Positions 42,729 through 51,676 of a stretch of 64,000 nt of DNA are shown here, one piece after another. The DNA is from DAIDKA01 sp036267975 (GTDB lineage: Bacteria; Pseudomonadota; Gammaproteobacteria; Steroidobacterales; Steroidobacteraceae). Each line of letters opens with the position of its first letter. Position 1 is the first letter of the stretch. Both the position numbers and the translations under genes were made by a program. The notes beneath the pieces are model-generated. The model saw nothing but the letters and a program-made list of their open reading frames with translations, ran no database searches and was not told the origin of the DNA. The stretch covers positions 13,968-77,967 of the forward strand of contig DATAVA010000007.1 of NCBI GenBank assembly GCA_036267975.1. Reading direction: 5' to 3'.

Positions 42729-43457
42729 CTAAAGATCCCCGAGCTGCTGCTGGATGACGGCCAGTGCCGCGAGCGCCGCTGTTTCCGTGCGCAGGATGCG
42801 CGGCCCCAGTGACAGCCCCTTGAATTGGGCGGCGCTCGCTGCAGTCCGCTCGGCATCCGACAATCCACCCTCGGGTCCGATCAACAAGGTCGCGGCGTCG
42901 CTCGCCGGCAGATCCCGCGCCTTCAGGCCGCCATCGGGATTCAGGAGCAGGCGCAGCCCTTCGGGCAGTTCCGATACCAGAAATTCCTGCAGGCTCATGG
43001 GCACGGTGATTTCCGGTACATGATTGCGCCCGCACTGTTCACAGGCGGCGATCGCGATGGCGCGCCAGTGGCGCAGGCGATTGGCGGCCTGTGCCTGGTT
43101 CAGGCGCACCACGGTGCGCTCGGTCAGCAACGGTACGATGCGCCACACGCCCAGCTCGGTGGCCTTCTGCACCACCACGTCCATTCGCTCGCCCCGCGAG
43201 ACTCCCTGTGCGAGCGTGACCCGCAGTGGCGATTCGCGCTGGGTCGGCAGGTACTCGCCCACTGCGACGCGCACCGTGTCACGCCCAATCGCGACGACGG
43301 TGGCGCGGTATTCGCCGCCCGTGTTGTCGAACAGGATCAGCGCATCGCCTGCGCGCAGGCGCAGCACCCGCGCGACATGATTGGCCGCGGTGCCGCCGAG
43401 ATCCACGTGCACCCGGCCGCCGACGGAAACTTCCACGTGGACCCGGTTCACTCGCAT
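42729..43457 (-). CDS. rsmE: 16S rRNA (uracil-1498-N3)-methyltransferase
   Basis: The 242-residue protein has an N-terminal PUA-like domain (VEVSVGGRVHVDLGGTAANHVARVLRLRAGD) and a C-terminal SPOUT domain with the trefoil-knot motifs LLIGPEGGLSDAER and SLGPRILRTETAALAAL, which bind S-adenosylmethionine. RsmE methylates N3 of U1498 in helix 44 of 16S rRNA. The start overlaps the bioA stop by 10 bases, so the pair is co-transcribed. Confidence 0.95.
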   Translation of the reverse strand: MRVNRVHVEVSVGGRVHVDLGGTAANHVARVLRLRAGDALILFDNTGGEYRATVVAIGRDTVRVAVGEYLPTQRESPLRVTLAQGVSRGERMDVVVQKATELGVWRIVPLLTERTVVRLNQAQAANRLRHWRAIAIAACEQCGRNHVPEITVPMSLQEFLVSELPEGLRLLLNPDGGLKARDLPASDAATLLIGPEGGLSDAERTAASAAQFKGLSLGPRILRTETAALAALAVIQQQLGDL

Positions 43458-44836
43458 GTGGCGAGCTCCAGTCCTTCGCGGGCGACCTCCACCATCAGTT
43501 CGATGTGTTCGGGATCGATGACGTACGGGGGCATGAAGTACACGACGTTGCCGATCGGCCGCAGCAGTACGCCGCGCGCGAGCGCATGGCGATACACGGT
43601 GAGGCCGCGGCGCTCCTGCCAGGGATAGGGTTCCCGGGCGCGCTTGTCGCGCACCATTTCAAACGCCGTGATCATGCCCCGCTGGCGCACCTCGGCCACA
43701 TGCGGATGATCCGCAAGCGGCGCGGTTGCCGCGGCAAACTGCCGCGCGAGTTCGCGATTGCGCTCGAGCACCGGGTCCTGTTTGAAGATTTCCAGGGTTG
43801 CCAGCGCTGCCGCGCAGGCCAGGGCATTGCCGGTATAGCTGTGCGAATGCAGGAAGGCGTTGAGCTTCACGTACTCATCGTAGAAGGCCTCATAGATGCC
43901 GGCTGTCGTCAGCACCACGGAGAGGGGCAGGTAGCCGCCCGTCAGGCCCTTCGACAGGCACATGAAATCCGGCCGGATGCCGGCCTGTTCGCAGGCGAAC
44001 AGGGTCCCGGTGCGGCCAAAGCCCACCGCAATTTCATCGGCGATCAGGTGTACCTGGTGGCGATCACAGGCGTCGCGCAGCAGTTTCAGGTACACCGGGT
44101 CATACATACGCATGCCGGCGGCGCATTGCACCAGCGGTTCGACGATGACCGCGGCAACTTCATGGGCATGCTCGGCCAGGGTCCGCTCCAGGTGCGCGAA
44201 CTGGCGACGGGCCCAGTCGGCTGCGCTGACCCCGGCCTCGCGCGCGAAGGCATCGGGCGAGGGCACCGTGATCACTTCCATCAGCAGCGGCTGATACACC
44301 TGCTTGTAGAGTTCGACATTGCCCACGGCCAGCGCGCCGAGGGTCTCACCGTGATAGCTGCCGGCGAGGGTGACGAAGCGGCGCTTGGCGCTTCGGCCCA
44401 CATTGCGCCAGTAGTGGAAACTCATCTTGACGGCCACTTCCACTGCCGCGGAGCCGTTGTCCGCATAGAAGCAGCGCGTCAGGCCCGCCGGCGCCAGCGC
44501 GGTCAGCGCCTCGCTCAGGCGGATGACCGGCTCGTGCGTGAACCCGGCCAGAATCACATGCTCCAGGCTGTCCAGCTGCGCACGCAGCGCCGCGTTGATG
44601 CGCGGGTTGGCGTGTCCGAACAGGTTCACCCACCACGAACTGATGGCATCCAGGTAGCGCTGGTCCGCGAAGTCCGTCAGCCACACGCCACTGCCGCTGC
44701 GGATCGGGATCATGGGCAGCAGTGAGTCATGGTCCTTCATCTGCGTGCAGGGATGCCACACATGGGCCAGATCGCGGTCGCGCCAGGCAAGGTTTGCGGG
44801 CGCGGCCGGCTCGTTTGGTGACTTTGGTTGCGGCAT
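43448..44836 (-). CDS. bioA: adenosylmethionine-8-amino-7-oxononanoate aminotransferase
   Basis: Using ATG 44836 the protein has about 462 residues. It is a class III PLP aminotransferase of biotin synthesis: HPCTQMKDH and SSWWVNLFGHANPRIN near the N terminus, YADNGSAAVEVAVKMS, ADEIAVGFGRTG (PLP-pyridine Asp) and CLSKGLTGGYLPLS with the PLP Lys. It converts KAPA to DAPA with S-adenosylmethionine as amino donor. No other bio genes lie in the window. Longer in-frame starts reach into the divergent ampD gene and look unlikely. Confidence 0.95.
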   Translation of the reverse strand: MPQPKSPNEPAAPANLAWRDRDLAHVWHPCTQMKDHDSLLPMIPIRSGSGVWLTDFADQRYLDAISSWWVNLFGHANPRINAALRAQLDSLEHVILAGFTHEPVIRLSEALTALAPAGLTRCFYADNGSAAVEVAVKMSFHYWRNVGRSAKRRFVTLAGSYHGETLGALAVGNVELYKQVYQPLLMEVITVPSPDAFAREAGVSAADWARRQFAHLERTLAEHAHEVAAVIVEPLVQCAAGMRMYDPVYLKLLRDACDRHQVHLIADEIAVGFGRTGTLFACEQAGIRPDFMCLSKGLTGGYLPLSVVLTTAGIYEAFYDEYVKLNAFLHSHSYTGNALACAAALATLEIFKQDPVLERNRELARQFAAATAPLADHPHVAEVRQRGMITAFEMVRDKRAREPYPWQERRGLTVYRHALARGVLLRPIGNVVYFMPPYVIDPEHIELMVEVAREGLELATCE

Positions 44837-44867
44837 TTCGAGACGGAGTTTGGCATGATCCGGTCGC

Positions 44868-45470
44868 ATGGACACGGCGCCCGTCAGCCCACTGCAAGTC
44901 GAACCGAGCACGGGTCTGCTGACCCGGACGCGGCAGGTGCTGTCGAACCATTTCGATGAGCGGCCGGCCGGGTCGGTGCCGGAACTCATCGTCGTGCACG
45001 GCATCAGTCTGCCGCCTGGCGACTACGGCGGCCCGTGGATCGAGTACCTGTTCACCGGGACGCTGCCGCGTCACGTGCATGCGTTCTTTGCGACCATTCC
45101 GCCGGGACGGGTATCGTCGCACGTACTGGTCAGGCGCGATGGCATGCCCGTGCAGTTCGTCCCCTTCGGCGCACGCGCCTGGCATGCCGGGATTTCCGAA
45201 TATCAGGGGCGGCCGGGGTGCAATGACTATTCAATCGGCATCGAACTCGAAGGCACCGACGAGACTGCCTACGAGCAGGCCCAGTACCGCACCCTCAGCG
45301 CCGTGATCGCCGCGCTGCTGGCCTGTTATGCGACCTTGGATGCGACGCGGATCGTCGGGCACAGCGATATTGCCCCAGGCCGCAAGTCCGATCCGGGCGC
45401 GAAATTCGATTGGCCTCATCTGCGGGCGCTGGTCGGCAGTTCAGCCGCGGCCCCGATCGTGGCGCCATAG
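44868..45470 (+). CDS. ampD: 1,6-anhydro-N-acetylmuramyl-L-alanine amidase AmpD
   Basis: The 200-residue cytosolic amidase has the zinc ligands and fold of the AmpD family: LIVVHGISLPPGDYGG (first His), SSHVLVRRDG, AWHAGIS, DYSIGIELEGTD and the end IVGHSDIAPGRKSDPGAKFDW (His and Asp ligands). It cleaves the stem peptide from anhydro-muropeptides during wall recycling, which in other species also controls AmpC beta-lactamase. Here it is divergent from bioA. Its 3' end overlaps the convergent adenosyltransferase gene by 30 bases. Confidence 0.94.
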   Translation: MDTAPVSPLQVEPSTGLLTRTRQVLSNHFDERPAGSVPELIVVHGISLPPGDYGGPWIEYLFTGTLPRHVHAFFATIPPGRVSSHVLVRRDGMPVQFVPFGARAWHAGISEYQGRPGCNDYSIGIELEGTDETAYEQAQYRTLSAVIAALLACYATLDATRIVGHSDIAPGRKSDPGAKFDWPHLRALVGSSAAAPIVAP

Positions 45471-45998
45471 GACTTCGCTGCCGCGTTCGTGGCGCACCAG
45501 CACGCGCGCCAGGACGAACAGCAGGTCCGACAGCCGGTTCAGGTACTGCGGCAGCGCTGCGGCCACCGTCTCGGTCCGATGCAGCATCCACACGCGCCGT
45601 TCCGCGCGCCGCGCAATGGCGCGTGCCAGATGGCAGGCCGCGGTCGCCGATCCGCCGCTGGGCAGGATGAATTCGCGCAAGGGCGGGAGCGGGTCGTTGA
45701 AGCCATCGAGCGCCTGTTCCAGGCGCGTGATGTGATCGGGCCCGAGGATGGTGTGGCCGGGGATGCTCAATTCGCCCCCCAGGTCGAACAGGTCATGCTG
45801 GACCTCCCGCAGCAGGCCCATGACGGTTGCCGGCAGATCCGGCACCGCGAGCACCAGGCCCACCGCGCAGTTGAGCTCATCGACGGCGCCGATGGCTTCG
45901 ATGCGCGGTGAATCCTTCGGCGTGCGATTGCCGTCACCGAGCCCCGTCGTGCCGTCATCGCCCGTGCGCGTGTAGATTTTGCTCAAGCGATTGCCCAT
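45441..45998 (-). CDS. cob(I)alamin adenosyltransferase, PduO type
   Basis: The 185-residue enzyme has the PduO/MMAB signature: KIYTRTGDDGTTGLGDGNRTPKDSPRIEAIGAVDELN at the N terminus binds ATP, and ILPSGGSATAACHLARAIARRAERR with LNRLSDLLFVLARV completes the helical bundle. It transfers the adenosyl group from ATP to cob(I)alamin. Being near a BtuCD-like importer (46.8 and 50.6 kb), it fits B12 uptake and activation rather than de novo synthesis. Confidence 0.94.
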   Translation of the reverse strand: MGNRLSKIYTRTGDDGTTGLGDGNRTPKDSPRIEAIGAVDELNCAVGLVLAVPDLPATVMGLLREVQHDLFDLGGELSIPGHTILGPDHITRLEQALDGFNDPLPPLREFILPSGGSATAACHLARAIARRAERRVWMLHRTETVAAALPQYLNRLSDLLFVLARVLVRHERGSEVLWRHDRGRG

Positions 45999-46045
45999 AT
46001 GCCAGCATAGCCGCTGCCGAGCCCCAACAAAACCATCAGGACACG

Positions 46046-46825
46046 ATGCCGACGCACTCCGCCGAACTTGCCGCCGCGATCGCTGCCGCCGAGGCCGCCG
46101 CCGAGGTGATCCGCGCGCTGTACCAGCGCAACCTTGCGATCAGCACCAAGGCGGATCAGTCACCGGTCACGGAAGCCGACGTGCGCGCCGAGGAGGCCAT
46201 TCACGATGTGTTGCGGGCGCGATTTCCCGCGTACGGCTTCTATGGCGAGGAGACCGGACGGCACAATGCGGATGCCGAGAGCGTATGGCTGGTCGATCCG
46301 ATCGATGGCACCAAGTCCTTCGTGCGCGAGTGCCCGTTCTTCTCCACCCAGATCGCATTGCTGCGCGGCGGCGAGCTGGTGCTCGGCGTGTCGAGTGCGC
46401 CGGCCTATGCTGAATTTGCGTGGGCCGAGCGCGGCGCGGGCGCGTATCTGAATGGGAAGCGCATCCGTGTGAGCGCGACGGCGCAACTGGCGCAGAGCAT
46501 CGTCTCCACCGGCAACCTCAAGACGCTGACGCGCTCACCCGCGGGCTGGCGCGGGCTCGGCGCACTCATCGGCCAGGTGAGCCGCATCCGTGGCTATGGT
46601 GATTTCGTGCACTACCACCTGCTGGCCCGCGGCGCACTGGATGTGGTGATCGAGTCTGACGTGAACATCCTCGACATCGCCGCGCTGACGGTGATCGTGC
46701 GCGAGGCCGGTGGCACCTTCACCGATCTTGAGGGGGGGGGCGTCGGTTTGGGCACCACCAGCGTCCTAGCCACGAACGGGGTTCTGCAGGCACGCATTCA
46801 CGAGGCATTGACCGGCGCGAATTAG
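46046..46825 (+). CDS. inositol monophosphatase-family phosphatase (HisN-like)
   Basis: ATG 46046 gives 259 residues. The metal-binding motifs of the family are present: KADQSPVTEADVRAEE, FYGEETG (Glu), VDPIDGTKSF (Asp-Asp) and SDVNILDIAAL (Asp). Members include inositol monophosphatase, CysQ and the HisN histidinol-phosphatase; overall length and the SDVNILD motif favour histidinol-phosphatase, but the substrate is not proven. Nine consecutive G at 46732-46740 encode a Gly stretch near the C terminus and could cause slippage; the frame is intact with nine. Confidence 0.86.
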   Translation: MPTHSAELAAAIAAAEAAAEVIRALYQRNLAISTKADQSPVTEADVRAEEAIHDVLRARFPAYGFYGEETGRHNADAESVWLVDPIDGTKSFVRECPFFSTQIALLRGGELVLGVSSAPAYAEFAWAERGAGAYLNGKRIRVSATAQLAQSIVSTGNLKTLTRSPAGWRGLGALIGQVSRIRGYGDFVHYHLLARGALDVVIESDVNILDIAALTVIVREAGGTFTDLEGGGVGLGTTSVLATNGVLQARIHEALTGAN

Positions 46826-47598
46826 AGACTGGTGAACACCCGCCGTGAGCCCACCGCAACTTCGGTCAGCGGCGTCTGGTACAGCTGGCTCAGGGCCGGC
46901 GCATTGAGGACCTGCGCAGCCGGCCCCGCGAGCCAGTTGCCATCGCCGTACAGCAGCACGGCCGAGTCCGCGAACCGCGCGGCCAGCGTCGGGTCATGCA
47001 GGATCGCGATGACGGTACGCCCGCGGGTCGCCTCTTCCTTGAACAGCCCGAGCACCGCCAGCTGCTGGTGGGGATCGAGGTGATTCGAGGGCTCATCCAG
47101 CAAGAAGACCTGGGGGTCCTGGGTCAGCAAGGCCGCCATCGCGCAGCGGCGTTGCTCACCTCCCGACAAGGTTTGCAGGTTGCGATCCTCAAATCCCGAC
47201 AGCCCCACCCTGCCCAGGGCCGCGATGGCCAGCCGCCGATCCGCAGGGCCTTCGCGTTCGAGCAACGACAGATGCGGATGCCGGCCGATCAGCAGCGACT
47301 CCATCACGGTGCTGGTGAAGCCGTCCTCGAGATCCTGGGTGAGCAGGCCGAGGCGCCGCGCGACGTGGCGGCGGGAGAGCTGTGTGAGCCGCTGGCCCTC
47401 AAGGTCCACCACACCGGCCAACGGTGCGCGCAGCCCGGCGAGGGTATGGACGGTGAGGGATTTGCCGCAGCCGTTGCGGCCGAGAATGGCCACGAATTCA
47501 CCCGGCGCGAAACTCACATTCAGGCCGCTGACGAGGCGGCGCTCACCGGCGCTGATGCTCAGGTCCCGGGCCTGGAGGGAGGCGCCGGCGGGATTCAA
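46822..47598 (-). CDS. ABC transporter ATP-binding protein, cobalamin/iron-siderophore type
   Basis: The ATPase has Walker A LGRNGCGKSLTV, Q-loop TQDLEDG, signature LSGGEQRR, Walker B VFLLDEPSNHLD and the H-loop ILHDP. The domain type is that of BtuD/FecE/FhuC. The start is uncertain; TTG 47598 overlaps the pdxH stop (TTGA) and gives about 258 residues, while a GTG at 47622 is also possible. A matching permease lies 3 kb away at 50649-51626 on the same strand, with tyrA and a diguanylate cyclase in between on the other strand. With the nearby cobalamin adenosyltransferase, a B12 importer is the likeliest role. Confidence 0.87.
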   Translation of the reverse strand: MNPAGASLQARDLSISAGERRLVSGLNVSFAPGEFVAILGRNGCGKSLTVHTLAGLRAPLAGVVDLEGQRLTQLSRRHVARRLGLLTQDLEDGFTSTVMESLLIGRHPHLSLLEREGPADRRLAIAALGRVGLSGFEDRNLQTLSGGEQRRCAMAALLTQDPQVFLLDEPSNHLDPHQQLAVLGLFKEEATRGRTVIAILHDPTLAARFADSAVLLYGDGNWLAGPAAQVLNAPALSQLYQTPLTEVAVGSRRVFTSL

Positions 47599-48248
47599 GG
47601 CTGCAGTCGGGTGACCGACCACGGTCCGGGCTGCATGTTGCCATCCGGGCCGCGTCCCAGGGTGCGGGTCCAACGGGCCCGATCATGGACGCGGGCCTCG
47701 CCCTCGACCCACAGCTCGACGGCCTCGGCCCACAGCCGATAGCCGCCCCAGAAACTGGGCCTCGGCACATCGCCGGTGGCGAAGCGCGCGGTGGCCTCCT
47801 TGACCTGTGCCATCAGGGCCTCGCGGGAGCCGACCGGGCGGCTTTGCGCACTGGCCCAGGCGCCGATCCGGCTCTCGCGGGCGCGGGAGGCAAAATAGGC
47901 CTCGCTGTCGGCGACCGGCGCCGTCTCGACCAGACCTTCGATCCGCACCTGGCGGTGCATGTGATCCCAGTGCAGCACCGCCGCAGCGCGCGGATTGGTC
48001 GCCAGTTCCAGCCCCTTGCGCGACTGGAAATTGGTATAGAACACGACATAACCGGGCACGCCCACCACGTCCTTGCACAGCACAATGCGCGCCGCCGGCC
48101 AGCCCTCGAGTGTGGCCGTGGCCAGAGTCATGGCATTCGGATTGGGCTGCAGACGCCGCCGCCAGGCCTCGGCAAGCCATTCGCTGGCCAGCAGCAGGGG
48201 CTGCGCGGGCAGCGGATTGCCCAGGATCTCGGTAGGAAGTTCGCCCAT
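47595..48248 (-). CDS. pdxH: pyridoxamine 5'-phosphate oxidase
   Basis: Start ATG 48248 gives 217 residues. The FMN-binding split-barrel enzyme shows PNAMTLATATLEGWPAARIVLCKDV, YVVFYTNFQSRKGLELATNPRAAAVLHWD, RQVRIEGLVE, PSFWGGYRL and the C-terminal RWTRTLGRGPDGNMQPGPW. It oxidises pyridoxamine or pyridoxine phosphate to PLP. The C-terminal segment is a little different from the usual RLxP ending but the core is complete. It is divergent from tyrA, with 87 bases between the two starts. Confidence 0.93.
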   Translation of the reverse strand: MGELPTEILGNPLPAQPLLLASEWLAEAWRRRLQPNPNAMTLATATLEGWPAARIVLCKDVVGVPGYVVFYTNFQSRKGLELATNPRAAAVLHWDHMHRQVRIEGLVETAPVADSEAYFASRARESRIGAWASAQSRPVGSREALMAQVKEATARFATGDVPRPSFWGGYRLWAEAVELWVEGEARVHDRARWTRTLGRGPDGNMQPGPWSVTRLQP

Positions 48249-48335
48249 GCCGCAATGGTAAGCCGTCCGCGGGGTGCTTGCAGCGCCGGCGCGGGCCCCT
48301 GTACAAGAGGGGATACCGAAACGACAAGCCAGACC

Positions 48336-49463
48336 ATGACCCGACCAGAAGTGACACTTGATGAACTGCGCCGCGGCCTGAACGACCTGGACCGCCAGCT
48401 GCTGACCATGGTGGCCGAGCGCCAGCGCGTGAGCCGCGAAGTGGCCCGCGTCAAACGCGATACCGGCTATCCGACCCGCGACTATGAGCGCGAGCGCACC
48501 GTGATCCTGGGCGCGCGCCATGCCGCCGGGGAGCTGGGGGTGTCGCCTGATCTGGCCGAAAACCTCATGCGCATGCTGATCCGCTCCTCGCTGACGACCC
48601 AGGAACAGATCAGTGTCGCGACCCAGGGCACCGGTTCGGGCCACCGTGCGCTGGTCATCGGCGGCAGCGGCAAGATGGGCCGCTGGTTCGTCGACTTCCT
48701 CGCCTCGCAGCGTTTTACGGTGGATGTATTCGATCCGGCCGGGGCACCACCCGGGTTTACGGCCCTCCCGGACTGGCACAAAGCTGACCTTGCGGTCTAC
48801 GACTACATCGTGGTCGCGACCCCGCTGGGCGCAACCGGCGGCATCCTCAAAGAGCTCGCACTGCTGCGTCCACCGGGCATCATTTTTGACCTCGGTTCAT
48901 TGAAATCACCGCTGCGCGCGGGGCTGCAGGCGTTGAAGGCGCATGGCTGCCAGGTGACCTCCATTCATCCAATGTTCGGTCCGGACACCGAACTGCTGTC
49001 GGGCCGCCACGTGGTGTTCGTGGATCTGGGCTGTCCGGTCGCACTGCAGAAGGTGCGCGAGCTGTTCGCCGCGACCATGGTTGAACAGGTCGTGACGAGT
49101 CTGGACGAGCACGACCGCCTGACAGCCTATATTCTCGGCCTATCGCATGCCCTCAACATTGCGTTCTTCACGGTACTGGCCAACAGCGGCGAGGCCGCGC
49201 CGCGGCTGGCCGAAATGTCGAGTACCACGTTTGATTCGCAGCTGGACGTGGCCACGCGCGTGGCGCAGGAGAGTCCGGAACTTTATTATGAGATACAAAG
49301 TCTCAATGATTATGGCGCCGAACCGCTTGCGGCACTGGCGCGGGCGGTCGAGAGCATCCGTACCGCCGTGCTGTCCCAGGATCATGATGCCTTCGTCGCC
49401 TTGATGAACCGCGGTCGCGAGTACCTCGAAGACCGACGCAGCGTCACCGAGAAGCGGGCCTGA
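48336..49463 (+). CDS. tyrA: bifunctional chorismate mutase / prephenate dehydrogenase
   Basis: The 375-residue protein starts at ATG 48336. The N-terminal AroQ mutase (residues 1-90) shows LRRGLNDLDRQLLTMVAERQRVSREVARVKR. The dehydrogenase begins ALVIGGSGKMGRWFVDFL (NAD-binding), then IVVATPLGATGGILKEL, FDLGSLKSPL, SIHPMFGPDTELLSGRHVV and a helical C terminus with LSHALNIAFF. It turns chorismate into 4-hydroxyphenylpyruvate for tyrosine. The bifunctional form is typical of gammaproteobacteria. A diguanylate cyclase gene follows at 17 bases. Confidence 0.95.
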   Translation: MTRPEVTLDELRRGLNDLDRQLLTMVAERQRVSREVARVKRDTGYPTRDYERERTVILGARHAAGELGVSPDLAENLMRMLIRSSLTTQEQISVATQGTGSGHRALVIGGSGKMGRWFVDFLASQRFTVDVFDPAGAPPGFTALPDWHKADLAVYDYIVVATPLGATGGILKELALLRPPGIIFDLGSLKSPLRAGLQALKAHGCQVTSIHPMFGPDTELLSGRHVVFVDLGCPVALQKVRELFAATMVEQVVTSLDEHDRLTAYILGLSHALNIAFFTVLANSGEAAPRLAEMSSTTFDSQLDVATRVAQESPELYYEIQSLNDYGAEPLAALARAVESIRTAVLSQDHDAFVALMNRGREYLEDRRSVTEKRA

Positions 49464-49480
49464 CCGGGAGCGCAAGTCCA

Positions 49481-50629
49481 ATGTCGAAGGCCTTGGCCGG
49501 GAATACACCAGGAAGTCAGGACCGCGAGCGCCTGGAGCTTCTGGAACGCCAGAATCGCGAGCTGGTGGCGCGCCTCGCCGAGGTGACGGCCGCCGCCGCG
49601 CTCAATGATGAAGTGCGTCGCAAGACGCAGGAGCGCGAAGTGGTGCTGCTGCAGACCAGCTCACTGTCGCAGCTGATCGACCTGCTGCAATCCGGGCTGC
49701 GCAAGTCGTTTCACCTCGACGCCGTGTCGTTGATCCTGCTCGATCCCCACCACGAGATGCGTCATCTGCTCATCGGCGAGTCGGCCTCGACCGGCACCCG
49801 CGGTGTGCAGTTCGTTGATTCGATGTTTGCGGTGGCACCGCAGCTGGCGAGCCTCGAACGCCCCTGGTTCGGGCCGTTCAAGGAGGCCGAATTCGCCCTG
49901 ATGATGCCGCAGGCACGGCCCGTCGCAAGCGTCGCACTCGTGCCGCTGCGGCGCGGCGAGCAACTCGATGGCGTGCTGGTGTTCGGGTCGCGCGACCCCG
50001 CGCGCTTCACGGCGGAACTGGCCAGCGATTACATGGCCCATCTGGGCATCATCGCGGCAATCTGCCTCGAGAATGCCGTCAATCGCGCGCGCCTGGTGCG
50101 CAGTGGCCTGACGGACTTCCTGACCGGATTTCACAATCGCCGCTACATGCAGACCCGGTTGCGCGAGGAACTGGCGCGTGCGCAACGCGACAAGACCACG
50201 GTGGCCTGCATGATGATCGACGTCGATCACTTCAAGCGCATCAATGACGCTCACGGTCATATGGCCGGAGACTCGGTATTGCGCGAAGTCGCGCTGCGCA
50301 TCGACTCCGAAATCCGCATGAGTGATACGGGTGCGCGCTTCGGTGGCGATGAATTCGCCATCGTGCTGCCCGGCGGCCAGGTGACGGATGCGGAGGCGCT
50401 GGCCGGGCGCATTCTGAAGACGGTGAGCAGCCGGCTGGTGCTGGTGACACCCGGTGTGACGGCAACCATCACCCTATCGATAGGTGTCGCGGTGGCGCGG
50501 CCGATCGGCAACACCCGTGACCTGAAACCGCTGGCGGAGCGCGTGATCGCCGAAGCGGATGCAGCCTTGTACAAATCGAAGGCGGCGGGCCGCAACTGCG
50601 TGACGGTGTCCGCGACAGCCGTGAGCTGA
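49481..50629 (+). CDS. GAF-like (DUF484) sensor diguanylate cyclase
   Basis: The 382-residue soluble protein has a coiled-coil start (RERLELLERQNRELVARLAEVTAAAALNDEV), a GAF/DUF484-like domain (about residues 60-205) and a GGDEF domain (about 210-380) with intact active site ARFGGDEFAIVLPGG. The inhibitory RxxD site is present five residues before it (RMSD), so the cyclase should be feedback-controlled by its product. It makes cyclic-di-GMP in response to an unknown cytosolic ligand. Probably co-transcribed with tyrA (17-base gap). Confidence 0.9.
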   Translation: MSKALAGNTPGSQDRERLELLERQNRELVARLAEVTAAAALNDEVRRKTQEREVVLLQTSSLSQLIDLLQSGLRKSFHLDAVSLILLDPHHEMRHLLIGESASTGTRGVQFVDSMFAVAPQLASLERPWFGPFKEAEFALMMPQARPVASVALVPLRRGEQLDGVLVFGSRDPARFTAELASDYMAHLGIIAAICLENAVNRARLVRSGLTDFLTGFHNRRYMQTRLREELARAQRDKTTVACMMIDVDHFKRINDAHGHMAGDSVLREVALRIDSEIRMSDTGARFGGDEFAIVLPGGQVTDAEALAGRILKTVSSRLVLVTPGVTATITLSIGVAVARPIGNTRDLKPLAERVIAEADAALYKSKAAGRNCVTVSATAVS

Positions 50630-50648
50630 AGGTGCGCCGCAGCCGCGG

Positions 50649-51626
50649 TTACCGGGCGCGCGCCTGCCGCAGCAGCAACAGGAAAAAGGGCGTGCCGGCG
50701 ACGGCCATGATGGCGCCGACGGGGAGCTGGCGCGGCGCCGCGACGGTGCGTGCGACCAGGTCCGCCAGCGCGAGCAGCGTGCCGCCGAACAGGGCGGCTG
50801 CCGGCGCGACGATGCGGTGGTCATGCGTGCGGAACAGCAGCCGCGCAAAATGCGGCGTGATCAGACCCACGAACCCGATGGTGCCCGCGCTCACTACCGC
50901 GATCGCGGTGAGTACTGCGGCAACGCCGTACACGAGGCCGCGCCACACGGCCACATCCAGTCCGACGCTGCGTGCCCGCAGATCGCCCGCCGCCAGCACG
51001 TTCAGCGGGCGCGCCACCAGCACTGCGCCGCACAGCGCGAGGGTGGCAATGCCCACGCCCAGCAGCGGATGATTGTCCCAGGACAGATCGCCGGCCAGCC
51101 AGAACACCATGCTGCGCACGCGGCCTTCGTCCGCGCTGGTCAGTACCAGGGTGACCAAAGCGCCGCAGACGCTGGCCACGGCGACGCCGGTGAGCAGGAC
51201 GCGCGTGGCGCCCGCCTGGCGCGCCAGCGCCCACACCACGACCAGCGTCAGCAGGGCGCCGGCGGCAGCTGCGCCCTGCACGGCGATGGCGGCGAGTCCC
51301 GCGGCCATGGCACAGATGGCGCCGAAGGCGGCACCGCCGGAGACCCCCAGGATGTAAGGATCGGCCAGCGGATTGCGGAACAAGGCCTGCAGCGCCACGC
51401 CGGTCAGCGCCAGCAGGCTGCCGACCCCGAGCGCGTTCAGCAGTCGCGGCAGGCGCAGGTCCAGCACCACGGCACGCGTGAGCGGGTCGCCACCACCGGC
51501 GAGTGCATGCAGTACCTGTGTCGGAGTCGCAAAGGTGCTGCCGCAAATCAGCGACAGCGATATGACAACGGCCGCGGCGAGCAGCAAAGCTGTGGCACGC
51601 AGCCTGGTGTTTGCAGACCCGGCCAT
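50649..51626 (-). CDS. ABC transporter permease, FecCD/BtuC family
   Basis: The 325-residue integral membrane protein has about ten membrane helices and the family motifs RLPRLLNALGVGSLLALTGVALQALFRNPLADPYILGVSGGAAFGA and TIGFVGLITPHFARLLFRTHDHR, the latter contacting the ATPase. It would form the channel of a B12 or siderophore importer with the ATPase at 46822-47598. No periplasmic binding protein (BtuF-like) is found between or beside them in the window. Confidence 0.9.
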   Translation of the reverse strand: MAGSANTRLRATALLLAAAVVISLSLICGSTFATPTQVLHALAGGGDPLTRAVVLDLRLPRLLNALGVGSLLALTGVALQALFRNPLADPYILGVSGGAAFGAICAMAAGLAAIAVQGAAAAGALLTLVVVWALARQAGATRVLLTGVAVASVCGALVTLVLTSADEGRVRSMVFWLAGDLSWDNHPLLGVGIATLALCGAVLVARPLNVLAAGDLRARSVGLDVAVWRGLVYGVAAVLTAIAVVSAGTIGFVGLITPHFARLLFRTHDHRIVAPAAALFGGTLLALADLVARTVAAPRQLPVGAIMAVAGTPFFLLLLRQARAR

Positions 51627-51676
51627 TCGAGGACCTCAGTGACCTGTCATTGTGGCAGACTTCACCGTGAAACGGC

